From Bacillota bacterium (GTDB taxonomy: Bacteria; Bacillota; Bacilli; Alicyclobacillales; SLC66): a DNA stretch of 61,189 nt. This document shows, one piece after another, positions 9,761 to 19,342 of this stretch; positions within the stretch are counted from its first letter, which is position 1; every line of letters starts with the position of its first letter. Location of the stretch: positions 1 through 61,189 of the forward strand of contig JAPNUP010000179.1 in the NCBI GenBank assembly GCA_026627345.1, read 5' to 3'. The position numbers and the translations under genes are program-made. The notes under the pieces are model-generated. The model was not told the origin of the DNA, searched no databases, and was given only the letters and a program-made list of their open reading frames with translations.

Positions 9761-9961
9761 CTACGCATGCGCAGGTGGGTTGGACGGTCGCACATCTTGT
9801 ACGGAGAAGGATTGGATGTGCGGATCTGCCAGACGGCTGGCCAACGCGACTTTGAGTGGTGTTTGGCCACCGTCTTCTTGACACAGACTAGACAGATGCC
9901 ATGCGACTTCTTTGGCAGAACCAGAGACCGTGAGGCTGGTTGGTTGATAGGTTATCTTCAC
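9761..9961 (-). CDS. mciZ: MciZ-like small protein (candidate FtsZ inhibitor of sporulation)
   Basis: A 66-residue protein in the otherwise empty 300-bp gap between yqjE and nudF, on the opposite strand. From a GTG at 9961, preceded at 8 bp by AAGGGGTG, it begins MKITYQPTSLTVSGSAKEV. This aligns without gaps with the start of B. subtilis MciZ as I remember it (MKVHRMPKGVVLVGKAWEI): Met1, Lys2, Pro7, Gly14, Ala16, Glu18 and Leu23 coincide and four further positions are conservative. MciZ is a 40-residue peptide made in the mother cell that caps FtsZ filaments, and its gene also neighbours nudF. The C-terminal 40 residues here are different and longer. The call rests on remembered sequence and neighbourhood. 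Confidence 0.55.
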   Translation of the reverse strand: MKITYQPTSLTVSGSAKEVAWHLSSLCQEDGGQTPLKVALASRLADPHIQSFSVQDVRPSNPPAHA

Positions 9962-10034
9962 GATGATCACACCCCTTGTCCATGAATCTATGCCAGGGGC
10001 TCCATGGTCATGACAAGAAAGAGGAGCGTGACTT

Positions 10035-10580
10035 GTGTCGGATCCATCGATCGAATTCACAATCAGTCGGCAAACCCTTTATGAAGGTAAGATTGTTCAC
10101 TTGCGCAAAGACCGTGTCCGTTTACCAAATGGCAAGGAGACCGATCGAGAAGTCGTCCTGCATCCAGGCGCAGTGGCTGTTCTCGCAATCATTGAAGACG
10201 ATGTCTTGTTAGTGTCGCAGTATCGTTATCCGGTGCAAGCGCGGCTGTGGGAGATACCGGCGGGGAAATTAGAGCCGGGGGAGGATCCAAAGTCCGCCGC
10301 TGTGCGTGAACTCGCGGAGGAAACCGGTTATAAAGCCGGTAAGGTCAAAAAGTTGTTCACTTTTTTCACGACGCCTGGTTTTTCCAATGAGGTTCTGCAT
10401 CTGTTCCTGGCCACTGATTTGGTGGCAGGCGAAGCACATCCTGACGATGATGAGTTTGTCGACTGTGAACGTGTCAGCAAAGAAGAAATATCGACACTAA
10501 TCGCAACCGGGGACATAGTGGATGCCAAAACCCTGCTGGCTCTCGTGGCATTTCTGGGCGATCAACTGCCGAAAGGGTAG
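10035..10580 (+). CDS. nudF: ADP-ribose pyrophosphatase (Nudix)
   Basis: A 181-residue Nudix hydrolase of the NudF/YqkG type, which cleaves ADP-ribose to AMP and ribose 5-phosphate. The Nudix box is canonical (GKLEPGEDPKSAAVREL then AEETGY), preceded by the family feature VSQYRYPV and EIPAGKLEPG. It starts at GTG with GAGGAG 8 bp upstream. It sits ahead of spoIIM, xerD and deoB, as nudF does in Bacillus. Confidence 0.88.
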   Translation: MSDPSIEFTISRQTLYEGKIVHLRKDRVRLPNGKETDREVVLHPGAVAVLAIIEDDVLLVSQYRYPVQARLWEIPAGKLEPGEDPKSAAVRELAEETGYKAGKVKKLFTFFTTPGFSNEVLHLFLATDLVAGEAHPDDDEFVDCERVSKEEISTLIATGDIVDAKTLLALVAFLGDQLPKG

Positions 10581-10637
10581 CTCGCGCTTCTTCTAACTTG
10601 GGGTCGTAGCGCATAGCCTCTGGCAGGGGGGATGCTC

Positions 10638-11276
10638 ATGGCCGCGCGCTTTGCTACTGCTCGGTTTCGCTCGCCTGCACAGTCTCCTGGAAGCACTTCT
10701 ATGCGTATTCCGGTCTTTTTTGCAGCCCTTTTTGTCACTGGCGTTTTTTGTGGTGCGGTGTCGATCGTTTGGTTCCCTAGTAGTTTGGCAGAAATGGTTG
10801 CGCGTGGATTTGATCAGGCGGTACCTCTCCTGCAGAACACTGCGAGCGCAGTAACGAGTGCGCGCACAGAACTGGCGTTTGCCTGTGTGCTGTTATTGAT
10901 CGTTTGGCTGGCGTCTCAGTTGCCGCTTCTACCGATCGGCGGGTTGCTTCTCACTGGCGTCTGTTTTGTCCGTGGGGCATCTGTCGGCCTTTGTATCAGT
11001 GAGCTTTTTGTGCAGTTTGGGTGGCGGGGTGCGGGATTTGATTTGCTTGCGCTTGTGCCATGGAATATACTCACGGGAGGGGGACTTGTCCTCGCTTGCT
11101 CTGTCGGGTATGCACATGCGCGAAGACTGCGCAGGCTGTCGCTGCGTCAGGTTGAGGCGCGCTGGTGGTTCACCTTTCATGGTGCCTTTTTGTTCGCACT
11201 TGCGCTCTCTATCGCGGCCATGTGGGTGGAAGGGACGTTATCGCCTCCTGTCGCTCGCTTGCTGGCGTTAGGATAG
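10638..11276 (+). CDS. spoIIM: stage II sporulation protein M
   Basis: A 212-residue integral membrane protein with about five hydrophobic segments (roughly residues 22-45, 75-95, 100-120, 135-160 and 185-205). SpoIIM is the membrane scaffold of the SpoIID-SpoIIM-SpoIIP machine that thins septal peptidoglycan and drives engulfment. The ATG at 10638 is preferred over that at 10632 because the GGGGGG sequence sits 6-7 bp before it. The position between nudF and xerD is as in B. subtilis. The assignment rests on topology, length and location rather than on a sharp motif. Confidence 0.75.
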   Translation: MAARFATARFRSPAQSPGSTSMRIPVFFAALFVTGVFCGAVSIVWFPSSLAEMVARGFDQAVPLLQNTASAVTSARTELAFACVLLLIVWLASQLPLLPIGGLLLTGVCFVRGASVGLCISELFVQFGWRGAGFDLLALVPWNILTGGGLVLACSVGYAHARRLRRLSLRQVEARWWFTFHGAFLFALALSIAAMWVEGTLSPPVARLLALG

Positions 11277-11286
11277 GGGATGGCTA

Positions 11287-11619
11287 ATGAAACGCTTTAC
11301 TGTAAGGAATGAGTCGTTTGTCTGCAGTGTGTGTCAAACGTTAGTTCAGCCGCTTGTGGTGGGGTGTCGCAATCACTGCCCAAACTGTCTTAGCAGTCAA
11401 CATGTCGACAAGAAACCTGGAGATCGGGCAGCAGATTGTGGGGGTGTGATGGACCCCGTATCCGTTTACATACATAGCAAGAAGGGTTATATGGTGGAAC
11501 ATCGGTGTCGTTCATGCGGGTACACATCGGTGAATAAATTGGCGCTCGAGGACCCGATTCAGCCAGACAGTCGCGAGGCTGTCATGAAACTGTCGAGTGT
11601 CAGCGCTTACCGCAAATGA
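11287..11619 (+). CDS. RNHCP domain protein
   Basis: A 110-residue zinc-ribbon-like protein carrying the eponymous RNHCP motif (GCRNHCPNCL, residues 30-39). Other cysteine pairs (CSVC at 13-16, CRSCG near 75) suggest bound zinc. The family is uncharacterised. It follows spoIIM by 10 bp and precedes ald by 29 bp, so it may be cotranscribed; its start has AGGGGATGG upstream. Confidence 0.8.
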   Translation: MKRFTVRNESFVCSVCQTLVQPLVVGCRNHCPNCLSSQHVDKKPGDRAADCGGVMDPVSVYIHSKKGYMVEHRCRSCGYTSVNKLALEDPIQPDSREAVMKLSSVSAYRK

Positions 11620-11648
11620 TTGTAGCGATTTCATAGGGGGACTCCATT

Positions 11649-12773
11649 GTGATCATCGGCTTACCAAAAGAACTCAAAGACAATGAAAATCGCGTCGCTC
11701 TTACGCCAGGCGGCGCCCGAACGCTCATTCGGGCAGGCCACACGGTATTAGTGGAAACGGAGGCCGGAAGCGGCAGTGGATTTCACGATGAAGATTATCA
11801 GTCGGCGGGTGCTACGCTTGTCACAAAAGCAGCAGACGTTTGGGAACGGGCAGACATGATCGTGAAGGTCAAGGAGCCACTGCCGTCTGAGTACGGCTAT
11901 TTTCGGCCAAACCTAATTTTGTTTACGTACCTTCACTTGGCGCCGGAACTCGCGTTGACGCAGGCGCTCATGGACAAGCAGGTCGTGGCGATCGCGTACG
12001 AGACAATCCAGTTACCGGATCGCTCGCTCCCACTTCTGACACCGATGAGCGAAGTGGCAGGGCGCATGTCGATTCAGATCGGCGCGCAGTTTCTGGAGAA
12101 ACCACAGGGTGGAAAAGGCATCGTCTTAGGTGGGGTGCCAGGCGTATTGCCAGGTAGCGTGGTGATTGTCGGCGGTGGGATCGTCGGCATGAACGCAGCG
12201 AAGATGGCTCTTGGCACCGGTGCTGATGTAACCATTATCGATCTGAATCCAGATCGACTACGGGCCTTGGACGATCTTTTTGGAGGACGTGTCAGGACGC
12301 TGATGTCTAACGAGTTCAATATTGAGCAAGCCGTGCGTACGGCAGACCTATTGGTCGGCGCTGTGTTGATTCCAGGGTCGCGCGCACCTAAGTTAGTAAG
12401 CGAGAAGATGGTCGAGCAGATGTCGAAAGGCTCGGTCATCGTAGATGTCGCGATTGATCAAGGCGGGTCGATTGAAACCATCGATCGGGTGACGACACAT
12501 AGTCATCCTACGTATGAAAAGTATGGCGTCATCCACTATGCCGTGGCTAATATGCCAGGCGCCGTTCCGCGCACATCCACACTGGCGTTGACAAACGTCA
12601 CGCTCCCTTATATGCTCCAGCTCGCCGGCAAAGGCTATGTCAGTGCTGTAAGGGACAATGCGGCGCTCGCCAAAGGCGTCAATGTCCTCGCAGGGCACGT
12701 GACCTATGAGGCTGTGGCCAAAGGATTGTCACTTCCTTACACTGCACTCGACACTGTGCTCCAAGGCGCATAG
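11649..12773 (+). CDS. ald: alanine dehydrogenase
   Basis: A 374-residue NAD-dependent alanine dehydrogenase, catalysing reversible deamination of L-alanine to pyruvate and ammonia. Catalytic Lys75 (MIVKVKEP) and His96 (FTYLHLAPE) are at the same numbers as in B. subtilis Ald. The NAD-binding loop is [20 protein letters not shown], about residues 175-194. It starts at GTG with AGGGGG upstream. In Bacillus, Ald supports growth on alanine and normal sporulation, which fits its location among sporulation genes, although ald is not usually at this place. Confidence 0.93.
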   Translation: MIIGLPKELKDNENRVALTPGGARTLIRAGHTVLVETEAGSGSGFHDEDYQSAGATLVTKAADVWERADMIVKVKEPLPSEYGYFRPNLILFTYLHLAPELALTQALMDKQVVAIAYETIQLPDRSLPLLTPMSEVAGRMSIQIGAQFLEKPQGGKGIVLGGVPGVLPGSVVIVGGGIVGMNAAKMALGTGADVTIIDLNPDRLRALDDLFGGRVRTLMSNEFNIEQAVRTADLLVGAVLIPGSRAPKLVSEKMVEQMSKGSVIVDVAIDQGGSIETIDRVTTHSHPTYEKYGVIHYAVANMPGAVPRTSTLALTNVTLPYMLQLAGKGYVSAVRDNAALAKGVNVLAGHVTYEAVAKGLSLPYTALDTVLQGA

Positions 12774-12847
12774 GTCTATATGCTCCCTCCATGGCATATA
12801 CTCGGGCGCAACGATCCTTGTCCCGTATAGGTCTGGAGGGCTCTCGC

Positions 12848-13012
12848 TTGGTTAATCGATGGATCTATGTCGCCGTTTTTGCTGTGATGACCGTTGCCCT
12901 GGGTCTGCTCACCTTTCATGTGACGCAGACCCTACTTGTCGATGTCGCCGATGTGGGCCATGTCACACCGTTGTGGCATGAGTGGGCGACGTTATTTGTC
13001 GCAGGTCCTTGA
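12848..13012 (+). CDS. YqzK-like small membrane protein (DUF4227-like)
   Basis: A 54-residue protein with one transmembrane segment (WIYVAVFAVMTVALGLLTF) and a short polar tail. The TTG at 12848 has GGAGGG 7 bp upstream; an in-frame ATG at 12791 has no such signal. In B. subtilis the DUF4227 protein YqzK lies directly upstream of xerD, the same location as here. The assignment depends on location and topology; the sequence is too short for a firm family call. Confidence 0.5.
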   Translation: MVNRWIYVAVFAVMTVALGLLTFHVTQTLLVDVADVGHVTPLWHEWATLFVAGP

Positions 13013-13049
13013 ATGGATATCTAGAGGCGGGGATGAAGGAGAGGTTGGC

Positions 13050-13937
13050 GTGGACCACGCACTCGAAGCGTTTATGCACTACGTCTCTGTGGAACAGGCG
13101 CTTGCAGACAATACGCGACAGGCATATCAGCGAGATTTGGCTGCTTATCAGGCATTCGTGCGGGAGAAAGGCATGAGCGACTGGTCGCAGACTTCTCGAA
13201 CGAGTATCGTCTTGTACCTTCAGGATCTTCGCAAGAAGGGGCGGGCTACTGCGACGCTGACGCGCAATCTGGCCAGTATTCGCGCCTTTTACGCGTTCTT
13301 GACTCGTGAACGATTCATCGAGCGAGACCCGGCCCTGCACTTGGATACACCGAAGGCTGATCGTAGGTTGCCGGCAGTGCTGACGACGGAAGAGGTCGAT
13401 CGTTTATTGACTATACCTGATCCTGCGCAACCTGCAGGACTGCGCGATCGGGCGATGCTGGAACTCCTCTATGCCACAGGCATTCGGGTTTCTGAACTGG
13501 TCATGCTCGACGTACCTGATGTGAACCTAACGGCATCCTATTTGCAGTGTTATGGCAAAGGTGCTAAGGAACGAATCATTCCGCTCGGTCAGATGGCGCG
13601 CAAAGCCATCGAAACGTATCTCTTGTCTGCGCGAACTGGTATGTTGCGAGAGCAGAGGGAGCCGGCGTTGTTTGTCAATCACCTAGGCGATCGGCTGACG
13701 CGTCAGGGCTTTTGGAAGATCATCAAAAAATATGCGTTAGCAGCTGGAATTACCGGGCATATTACGCCACATACACTACGGCACTCGTTTGCCACTCATC
13801 TGTTAGACAATGGCGCTGACCTGCGAGCCGTACAGGAGATGCTGGGACATGCAGATATCTCTACAACACAGATTTATACACATGTGACGCGTACGCGTCT
13901 TCAGGACGTCTATGCGAGGACTCACCCACGTGCATGA
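13050..13937 (+). CDS. xerD: site-specific tyrosine recombinase XerD
   Basis: A 295-residue tyrosine recombinase, normal length for XerD, which with XerC resolves chromosome dimers at dif. It has an N-terminal SAM-like core-binding domain (about 1-85) and the catalytic domain with Arg in ATGIRVSEL, Lys in YGKGAKER, HTLRHSFATHLL, GHADISTTQIYTH and the nucleophile Tyr. The GTG at 13050 has AAGGAGAGG upstream. The location before deoB and dacF matches Bacillus. Confidence 0.9.
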   Translation: MDHALEAFMHYVSVEQALADNTRQAYQRDLAAYQAFVREKGMSDWSQTSRTSIVLYLQDLRKKGRATATLTRNLASIRAFYAFLTRERFIERDPALHLDTPKADRRLPAVLTTEEVDRLLTIPDPAQPAGLRDRAMLELLYATGIRVSELVMLDVPDVNLTASYLQCYGKGAKERIIPLGQMARKAIETYLLSARTGMLREQREPALFVNHLGDRLTRQGFWKIIKKYALAAGITGHITPHTLRHSFATHLLDNGADLRAVQEMLGHADISTTQIYTHVTRTRLQDVYARTHPRA

Positions 13938-13985
13938 TAGCATAGGAGAAAATGGCGCCTACAAGGCGAAGAGGAGTTGTCAGAT

Positions 13986-15173
13986 GTGAATCATCGTCGT
14001 GTCATCCTTATTGTTCTCGATTCAGTCGGGGTTGGACAAGCACCCGACGCGGCTGCATATGGCGATGAAGGGGCCAACACACTTGGCCACACCGCTGCAG
14101 CAGCAGGTGGCTTGCATGTACCAAACCTAGCGCGACTCGGCCTGGGGCGCATCACGAACATTCTCGGTGTCACAGAGCAGGAACCGGCGCAGGTTGCCGG
14201 CGCATACGGGTACATGGTGCCTCAATCAGCCGGAAAAGACACGACCAATGGTCATCTGGAATTTGTCGGCGTAACGCTACGAGAGCCGCTGCCGACTTAT
14301 CCGAACGGTTTTCCGGCGGAGATTATGAGGCCTTTTGAAGCGGCTATTGGGCGCAGTACACTTGGCAACAGGCCAGCGAGTGGAACCGTAATTCTACAGG
14401 AACTCGGAGAACAGCACGTACAGACCGGCCAGCCGATTGTGTATACGTCCGCTGACAGTGTCTTTCAAATCGCCGCTCATGAAAAGGTTATCCCGGTCGA
14501 CGAGCTTTATCGGATGTGCGAGATTGCACGTGGATTGCTGAGCGGTCCGCACGCTGTAGGCCGTGTGATCGCTCGTCCTTTTGTCGGAGTGCCAGGCGCG
14601 TATACAAGAACGGCTAATCGTCGGGACTACTCGCGCGACTTTGGTCCTACGCTGCTTACGGCGCTGTCGGACAGTGGGGTATCTGTAATTGGGATCGGCA
14701 AAATTGAGGACATCTATGCAGGACAAGGCATCACGCAAGGCGTGCATACCGCTAACAACGCTGACGGTGTCGTGCAAACCATCAAGGTGATGAAAGCACA
14801 AGTCGGACCTGCGCTTATTTTTACGAATCTAGTCGATTTTGATTCCTTGTATGGACATCGCAATGATCCGATCGGCTTTGCTAAAGCGATCGAGGCGTTT
14901 GACCAGTCGTTTCCCGACATCTTGAACGCCTTGCAAGAGGATGATTTACTCCTGATTACAGCGGATCATGGTTGTGACCCGACGACCCCTTCTACTGATC
15001 ATAGTCGCGAAGGTGTACCACTTTTGGCGTACGGAAAGTGGATGAGGTCACTTACCGCGATCGGGAGGCGTGATACCTATGCCGATCTAGGGGCGACAAT
15101 TGCCCGTCACCTCGGCATTGAGTGGCGGGAAGGCGAAGACTTTTATGCGCAACTGGGAGGAACCACTTTATGA
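13986..15173 (+). CDS. deoB: phosphopentomutase
   Basis: A 395-residue alkaline-phosphatase-superfamily enzyme interconverting (deoxy)ribose 1- and 5-phosphates for nucleoside catabolism. Metal-binding parts are [19 protein letters not shown], and the late [18 protein letters not shown]. The GTG at 13986 is 9 bp after GAGGAG; an in-frame TTG at 13977 lies too close to it. Its stop overlaps the start of pdp by 4 bp, so the two are translationally coupled. Confidence 0.93.
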   Translation: MNHRRVILIVLDSVGVGQAPDAAAYGDEGANTLGHTAAAAGGLHVPNLARLGLGRITNILGVTEQEPAQVAGAYGYMVPQSAGKDTTNGHLEFVGVTLREPLPTYPNGFPAEIMRPFEAAIGRSTLGNRPASGTVILQELGEQHVQTGQPIVYTSADSVFQIAAHEKVIPVDELYRMCEIARGLLSGPHAVGRVIARPFVGVPGAYTRTANRRDYSRDFGPTLLTALSDSGVSVIGIGKIEDIYAGQGITQGVHTANNADGVVQTIKVMKAQVGPALIFTNLVDFDSLYGHRNDPIGFAKAIEAFDQSFPDILNALQEDDLLLITADHGCDPTTPSTDHSREGVPLLAYGKWMRSLTAIGRRDTYADLGATIARHLGIEWREGEDFYAQLGGTTL

Positions 15174-16513
15174 AACCAGCGGACGTGATTGCAACGAAGC
15201 GCGATGGGGGAGAGTGGACCAGTGATGAGCTGCAGTGGTTCCTCACAGGTTATCTCACCGGAGAAATCGCAGACTACCAAATGGCCGCCTGGCTCATGGC
15301 GGTGTGCCTGCGGGGAATGTCTGAGCGCGAAACCGCAGATTTGACGAGAATCATGGCAGAAAGCGGTGATCAAGTTGATCTGTCGGGGCTTGGTTCGCTG
15401 TCTGCAGATAAGCATAGCAGTGGAGGCGTCGGAGATAAGACTTCCTTGATTGTGGGCCCACTGGCGGCCGCGTGCGGGGTAAAAGTCGCTAAAATGTCCG
15501 GGCGCGGGTTGGCCCACACGGGTGGAACGATCGATAAATTAGAGTCCATCCCAGGGTTTCAGACAGACCTTTCACTAGAGCGTTTCATGGCTCAGGTAAA
15601 GCGCGTGGGCCTCGTCATTGCCGGGCAGACAGCCAATCTCGCGCCGGCTGACAAAAAATTATACGCATTGCGCGACGTGACAGGCACGGTACCATCGATT
15701 CCGCTGATCGCTTCATCAATTATGAGCAAAAAAATCGCAGCAGGTGCTAAGAATATTGTTCTCGATGTCAAAATGGGTGCGGGCGCTTTTATGCGTACAC
15801 CCGAGGATGCCGCCATTTTGTCTAAAGCGATGACGGGCATCGGACGCCAGTTAAACAGACGCGTGGTCGCTGTGACCACTGATATGAATGAGCCACTTGG
15901 CATGGCGATTGGGAATGCGCTTGAAGTGAAAGAAGCCATCGATACGCTGCGGGGTCAGGGACCGAAAGACCTGTTGGCCGTGTCTGTGGCTTTGGCAGCG
16001 GAGATGGTGCGACTAGCACACGACATTTCACTCGACGAGGCGGTGCGTCGCGTACGTCAGGCCTACCATAGCGGGCAAGCCTGGCAGGTGTGTATGGACT
16101 GGATCGAGGCACAAGGTGGCGAGACGACTCCAACTGGCCCATCGCTTCCAGAAACTGCACAGAAAATCCCCGTACCGGCACCGCAGACAGGTGTAGTAGC
16201 TGCGATTAACGCTCTCACAATTGGCCAAGGCGCCATGGATCTAGGCGCAGGACGCGCTTATCTAGGGGCTCCGATCGATCAGAAAGTCGGCATTGTGTTG
16301 GCTCGTCGACGCGGTGACCACGTGCAAAAAGGGGACCCGATTGCCTTCTTGCATGTATCGCACCTAGATCATGTAGAACGCGTGCAGGGCTTGATACAGT
16401 CCGCCTTTACATTCTCCGATCAGCCGGTTGCGCCATTGCCGCTTTTCTACGGCCGGGTCGACGAAGACGGGAATGAGACCGATCTTCAGTCTTGGTTGGC
16501 TGCATTTGCATAG
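15170..16513 (+). CDS. pdp: pyrimidine-nucleoside phosphorylase
   Basis: A 447-residue member of the thymidine/pyrimidine nucleoside phosphorylase family, releasing bases from uridine, thymidine and deoxyuridine to give (deoxy)ribose 1-phosphate, the substrate of the upstream deoB product. Signature residues: [32 protein letters not shown] and NVALDVKMG-type segment [13 protein letters not shown]. The ATG at 15170 overlaps the deoB stop, with GGGAGG upstream. In B. subtilis purine phosphorylase pupG follows deoB at this place; here the pyrimidine enzyme does. Confidence 0.92.
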   Translation: MKPADVIATKRDGGEWTSDELQWFLTGYLTGEIADYQMAAWLMAVCLRGMSERETADLTRIMAESGDQVDLSGLGSLSADKHSSGGVGDKTSLIVGPLAAACGVKVAKMSGRGLAHTGGTIDKLESIPGFQTDLSLERFMAQVKRVGLVIAGQTANLAPADKKLYALRDVTGTVPSIPLIASSIMSKKIAAGAKNIVLDVKMGAGAFMRTPEDAAILSKAMTGIGRQLNRRVVAVTTDMNEPLGMAIGNALEVKEAIDTLRGQGPKDLLAVSVALAAEMVRLAHDISLDEAVRRVRQAYHSGQAWQVCMDWIEAQGGETTPTGPSLPETAQKIPVPAPQTGVVAAINALTIGQGAMDLGAGRAYLGAPIDQKVGIVLARRRGDHVQKGDPIAFLHVSHLDHVERVQGLIQSAFTFSDQPVAPLPLFYGRVDEDGNETDLQSWLAAFA

Positions 16514-16581
16514 GAATCTTCGCTCAGAACACACTACCTCCAAGATACCTGCTGTTACTTTGCGGTAAGGAGGAGTTGTGT

Positions 16582-17817
16582 TTGCCATTTACGAGATCAG
16601 CCCGCAAAATGCGAGGGGCAGTGCTTGCTTTCGCCGCCAGCCTCCTGTTGCTCTCTCCGATTGTGTCAACAGCGCCAACAGCTTACGCAGCTAAGCTGCA
16701 GCCGGAACCTTCGGTCAGCACGCCGCAGTCGCCTGCACTTGCGCGCGAGGCGAAAGCGGCTGTGCTGATGGATGCGGCGACTGGAACGGTGCTTTTTGCC
16801 AAAAACGAACACGCGCACTTGCCCATTGCAAGCGTCACCAAAATTGCGACCATGCTGCTTGCCTTTGAAGCCCTCGATCGCCATCAGGTGACGCTCCAAG
16901 ATCCCGTTCGCACCTCAGATTTTGCGGCGAGTATGGGTGGATCGCAGATCTTTTTGGAGCCAGGGGAGAAGATGTCGCTCGCAGAGATGCTAAAAGGCAT
17001 CGCAGTGGGCTCCGCTAATGACGCCGCCGTCGCTGTCGCCGAGCACATCGCAGGCTCCGAAGCGCAATTTGTCGCGCTCATGAACAAACGCGCCGCGGAG
17101 TTACACTTGAAAGATACCCATTTTTCCAATGTTAATGGTCTGCCCATAGCTAACCATTATTCGAGTGCTTACGATCTGGCCGTTTTATCCAGAGAGTTAC
17201 TCAGGCATGATCAGGTCACTACATATACGGGCTTGTACAGTGACCATCTACGCAAAACCTCCACTAAGCCCTTTTGGCTTGTCAACACGAACAAACTGAT
17301 ACGTTTTTATCCGGGCATGGATGGCCTAAAGACGGGCTTTACGGCAGAGGCAAAGTACTGTCTGGCCGCTTCTGCGAAGCGCGGTAACCTACGCATGATT
17401 GCCGTTGTGCTTGGTGAACCGACATCCAAGGTCCGAAATGCAGAAGTCACTGAGATGATGAATTACGCATTTAGTCACTATGAGGCGAAAGTGGTGTATG
17501 CCAAAGGGCAGATCATCACGCAAGCGCCTGTTTCCCGAGGGCAGACGCCTACAGTGCCGGTCGCTACAACGCGTACGGCTTATCTACTCGCGAGTCGTGT
17601 GGATCACCGGGTGATTGGTCAGGCAGTGACGGAGATCAGGCCGCTGGCGGCACCCGTGCGTAAAGGCGAGCGAGCAGGCGTGGTGAAAATCGTGGCAAAT
17701 GGCGCTGTAGTAGCTGAGTACCCGGTCTATACCACCTCTGCAGTCGATCGTATCTCCTTGCTTGAGATGCTGGGCAGGGCAATGAGAAAGACGCTACTTC
17801 TCGGCGCAGGTCGATAA
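16582..17817 (+). CDS. dacF: D-alanyl-D-alanine carboxypeptidase DacF
   Basis: A 411-residue serine-type penicillin-binding protein of family S11, secreted and anchored at the membrane. A signal peptide (hydrophobic LAFAASLLLLSPIV, cleavage near AYA) is followed by the SxxK motif SVTK, SAN (SAND) and KTG (LKTGFT), and a C-terminal PBP5-like domain. The TTG at 16582 has AAGGAGG 8 bp upstream. DacF trims cortex peptide side chains in the forespore of Bacillus. There the gene is read together with spoIIA, but here a strong terminator and an opposing regulator gene separate the two. Confidence 0.9.
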   Translation: MPFTRSARKMRGAVLAFAASLLLLSPIVSTAPTAYAAKLQPEPSVSTPQSPALAREAKAAVLMDAATGTVLFAKNEHAHLPIASVTKIATMLLAFEALDRHQVTLQDPVRTSDFAASMGGSQIFLEPGEKMSLAEMLKGIAVGSANDAAVAVAEHIAGSEAQFVALMNKRAAELHLKDTHFSNVNGLPIANHYSSAYDLAVLSRELLRHDQVTTYTGLYSDHLRKTSTKPFWLVNTNKLIRFYPGMDGLKTGFTAEAKYCLAASAKRGNLRMIAVVLGEPTSKVRNAEVTEMMNYAFSHYEAKVVYAKGQIITQAPVSRGQTPTVPVATTRTAYLLASRVDHRVIGQAVTEIRPLAAPVRKGERAGVVKIVANGAVVAEYPVYTTSAVDRISLLEMLGRAMRKTLLLGAGR

Positions 17818-17832
17818 GGTAAAGGCACTAGA

Positions 17833-17886
17833 TGACAAAATGACAGACGTCCCGACCGCTGGTCGTGGACGTCTGTCATTTTGTCA
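17833..17886. terminator. bidirectional terminator between dacF and the HTH-TPR gene
   Basis: A perfect 20-bp inverted repeat (arms 17833-17852 and 17867-17886) with a 14-nt loop. Each outer arm contains an AT-rich stretch (ACAAAA/TTTTGT), so the hairpin can end transcripts from either side. It lies between the convergent ends of dacF and the regulator gene. Confidence 0.8.
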
Positions 17887-17887
17887 C

Positions 17888-19210
17888 TTATCTAGTTGCA
17901 GTGGACAGGGCCAAGGTGCGCAACTGGCGGTTCCTCTTGGTTTCTAGTTGGACCTTTTTCTTGAGACATGCTTGGTAGTTTTTGTGGTCACGGATCTCGC
18001 GGTACCGGTCGATCAGTGTCTGAAGTAATTCGCGGCTCTCCGAGATCAGGTGGTGCTTCAATAGCGTACCGAGCGCCTCCTCATAGCTGAGTAATGCTGT
18101 TTCACGATCTCCTTTTAACCACTGCAATTGGGCACGTACGCGTAGTGCTTCCGCGTACTCAGGAGTATCGGGCTCGGCCCAGGAGAAACAACGTTCAAGA
18201 CTGCGTTCGGCATCGTCATTCATCCCGCGTCCGACTTCACATAAGGCACGTTCTGTCCAGGCATTGGTGAGTCGGGTGAGTCGGCCTTGGTCATAGTAAT
18301 CAGTAATGAGGGCCGAGATCGATTTCATAGCATCCCTAAAATTACCAAGCGAGCGATGCACGATCACCTCGTTCATCATCGCGTCAGTCAGCGCCTCCGA
18401 GCGACCTAGGACGCGATATAGGCGAACTGCTAGGCTTGCGAATTTGAGAGCGTTTTCCTTATCCCCTACGTCCATCAACAAGACGCTTAAAAAATGGCAG
18501 ATTTCCGCAAAGTCTTGGTGTTGTACTGAGTCCTGCAATAATTGATAGCATTCAGTGGCCAGTGGCACGGCAGTGGTGCTGTCGCCCATGCGATAGGCAC
18601 AGATAGCCATACTTCGATACGTATAAACAAGGAGGGAAGTAGGGGGGGTAGTCATTTTGCTCAAGTGATCAAGACCCTGGCTATAACAATAAAATGCGCG
18701 CGATAGTTGCCCAATACGCTCATAGTAATCGCCTTGTCGATTGGAACAATTCGCACCAACCAGATGATCGCGCGCGATCATCGCGTCTAAGGCCACTTCC
18801 TCATAGATCGTGAGCGCCTGATCGACAAAGCCCTGTAATTCGCGCGCAAAAGCAAACTCGAGCCGCAATTCAAGGGCCTGTACATAGAGAATGTCTGATC
18901 TTTGCAAGTCACAGATCATTTGCTCTGCCTGGGCGCCGTCACCTGCATGCAGTCTTTCTCTGATGTCCCTTAGAGCCTGGCTTTGTCTGCTTCTTTCCTC
19001 CATATCAGGGACCAAATAGTCTTCGCTGACGCCTAGCTGCTTAGCGATCATCGCAGCCACACGAAGCGACGGTGCGACACGATCCGATTCAATCTGACTG
19101 ATCAAGCCAGGAGTGACATCTCCTTGCGCCAGTTCTCCCTGAGTGAGACCTTTGGCGACACGCAAAGCGCGAATCTTGGCCCCAAGCGTTTGTGGGTGTT
19201 CCTTAGTCAT
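17888..19210 (-). CDS. HTH-XRE transcriptional regulator with TPR sensor domain
   Basis: A 440-residue protein: an XRE-type helix-turn-helix at residues 9-66 (LGAKIRALRVAKGLTQGELA, SQIESDRVAPS) followed by about ten degenerate tetratricopeptide repeats to the C-terminus. This layout resembles peptide-responsive or Rap/PlcR-like regulators of Bacillota, but no peptide-binding residues can be assigned. It is transcribed away from spoIIAA, and the shared upstream region holds a perfect palindrome, suggesting control of itself and perhaps of spoIIA. It lies inside what is a single dacF-spoIIA unit in B. subtilis. Confidence 0.85.
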   Translation of the reverse strand: MTKEHPQTLGAKIRALRVAKGLTQGELAQGDVTPGLISQIESDRVAPSLRVAAMIAKQLGVSEDYLVPDMEERSRQSQALRDIRERLHAGDGAQAEQMICDLQRSDILYVQALELRLEFAFARELQGFVDQALTIYEEVALDAMIARDHLVGANCSNRQGDYYERIGQLSRAFYCYSQGLDHLSKMTTPPTSLLVYTYRSMAICAYRMGDSTTAVPLATECYQLLQDSVQHQDFAEICHFLSVLLMDVGDKENALKFASLAVRLYRVLGRSEALTDAMMNEVIVHRSLGNFRDAMKSISALITDYYDQGRLTRLTNAWTERALCEVGRGMNDDAERSLERCFSWAEPDTPEYAEALRVRAQLQWLKGDRETALLSYEEALGTLLKHHLISESRELLQTLIDRYREIRDHKNYQACLKKKVQLETKRNRQLRTLALSTATR

Positions 19211-19243
19211 ATCTGACCTCTTCTCGAAATCGTGATTGTATAT

Positions 19244-19258
19244 TAGTATATCATACTA
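19244..19258. promoter_or_regulatory. palindromic candidate operator upstream of the HTH-TPR gene
   Basis: TAGTAT-ATC-ATACTA, a perfect palindrome with 6-bp arms, 33 bp before the start of the HTH-TPR gene and about 200 bp before spoIIAA. XRE regulators often bind such sites in their own promoter region. The assignment is inference. Confidence 0.4.
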
Positions 19259-19271
19259 TTGGAAGCACAAC

Positions 19272-19319
19272 GTGGCCGCTAGTCTTCCCGTAAGCTGGTG
19301 GCGCGATCGTTCATGTTAG
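19272..19319 (-). repeat. degenerate third copy of the dispersed palindromic repeat
   Basis: The core GCCGCTAGTCTTCCCGTA (19275-19292) and the following GTGG/GCGA/CATGT blocks align with 41956-42010, with several substitutions and small gaps. It lies in the spoIIAA upstream region. This is a by-eye match that needs an alignment. Confidence 0.35.
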
Positions 19320-19342
19320 GAATTTGTGAAAGGTGGCGAATT
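19318..19342 (+). promoter_or_regulatory. possible sigma-H promoter of the spoIIA operon
   Basis: AGGAATTT (19318-19325) resembles the sigma-H -35 element and GGCGAATT (19335-19342) the -10 element RNNGAAT. The distance from AGGA to GAAT is 20 bp, one less than in the spoVG promoter as I remember it. The spoIIA operon of B. subtilis is sigma-H dependent, so the location fits. Confidence 0.45.
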
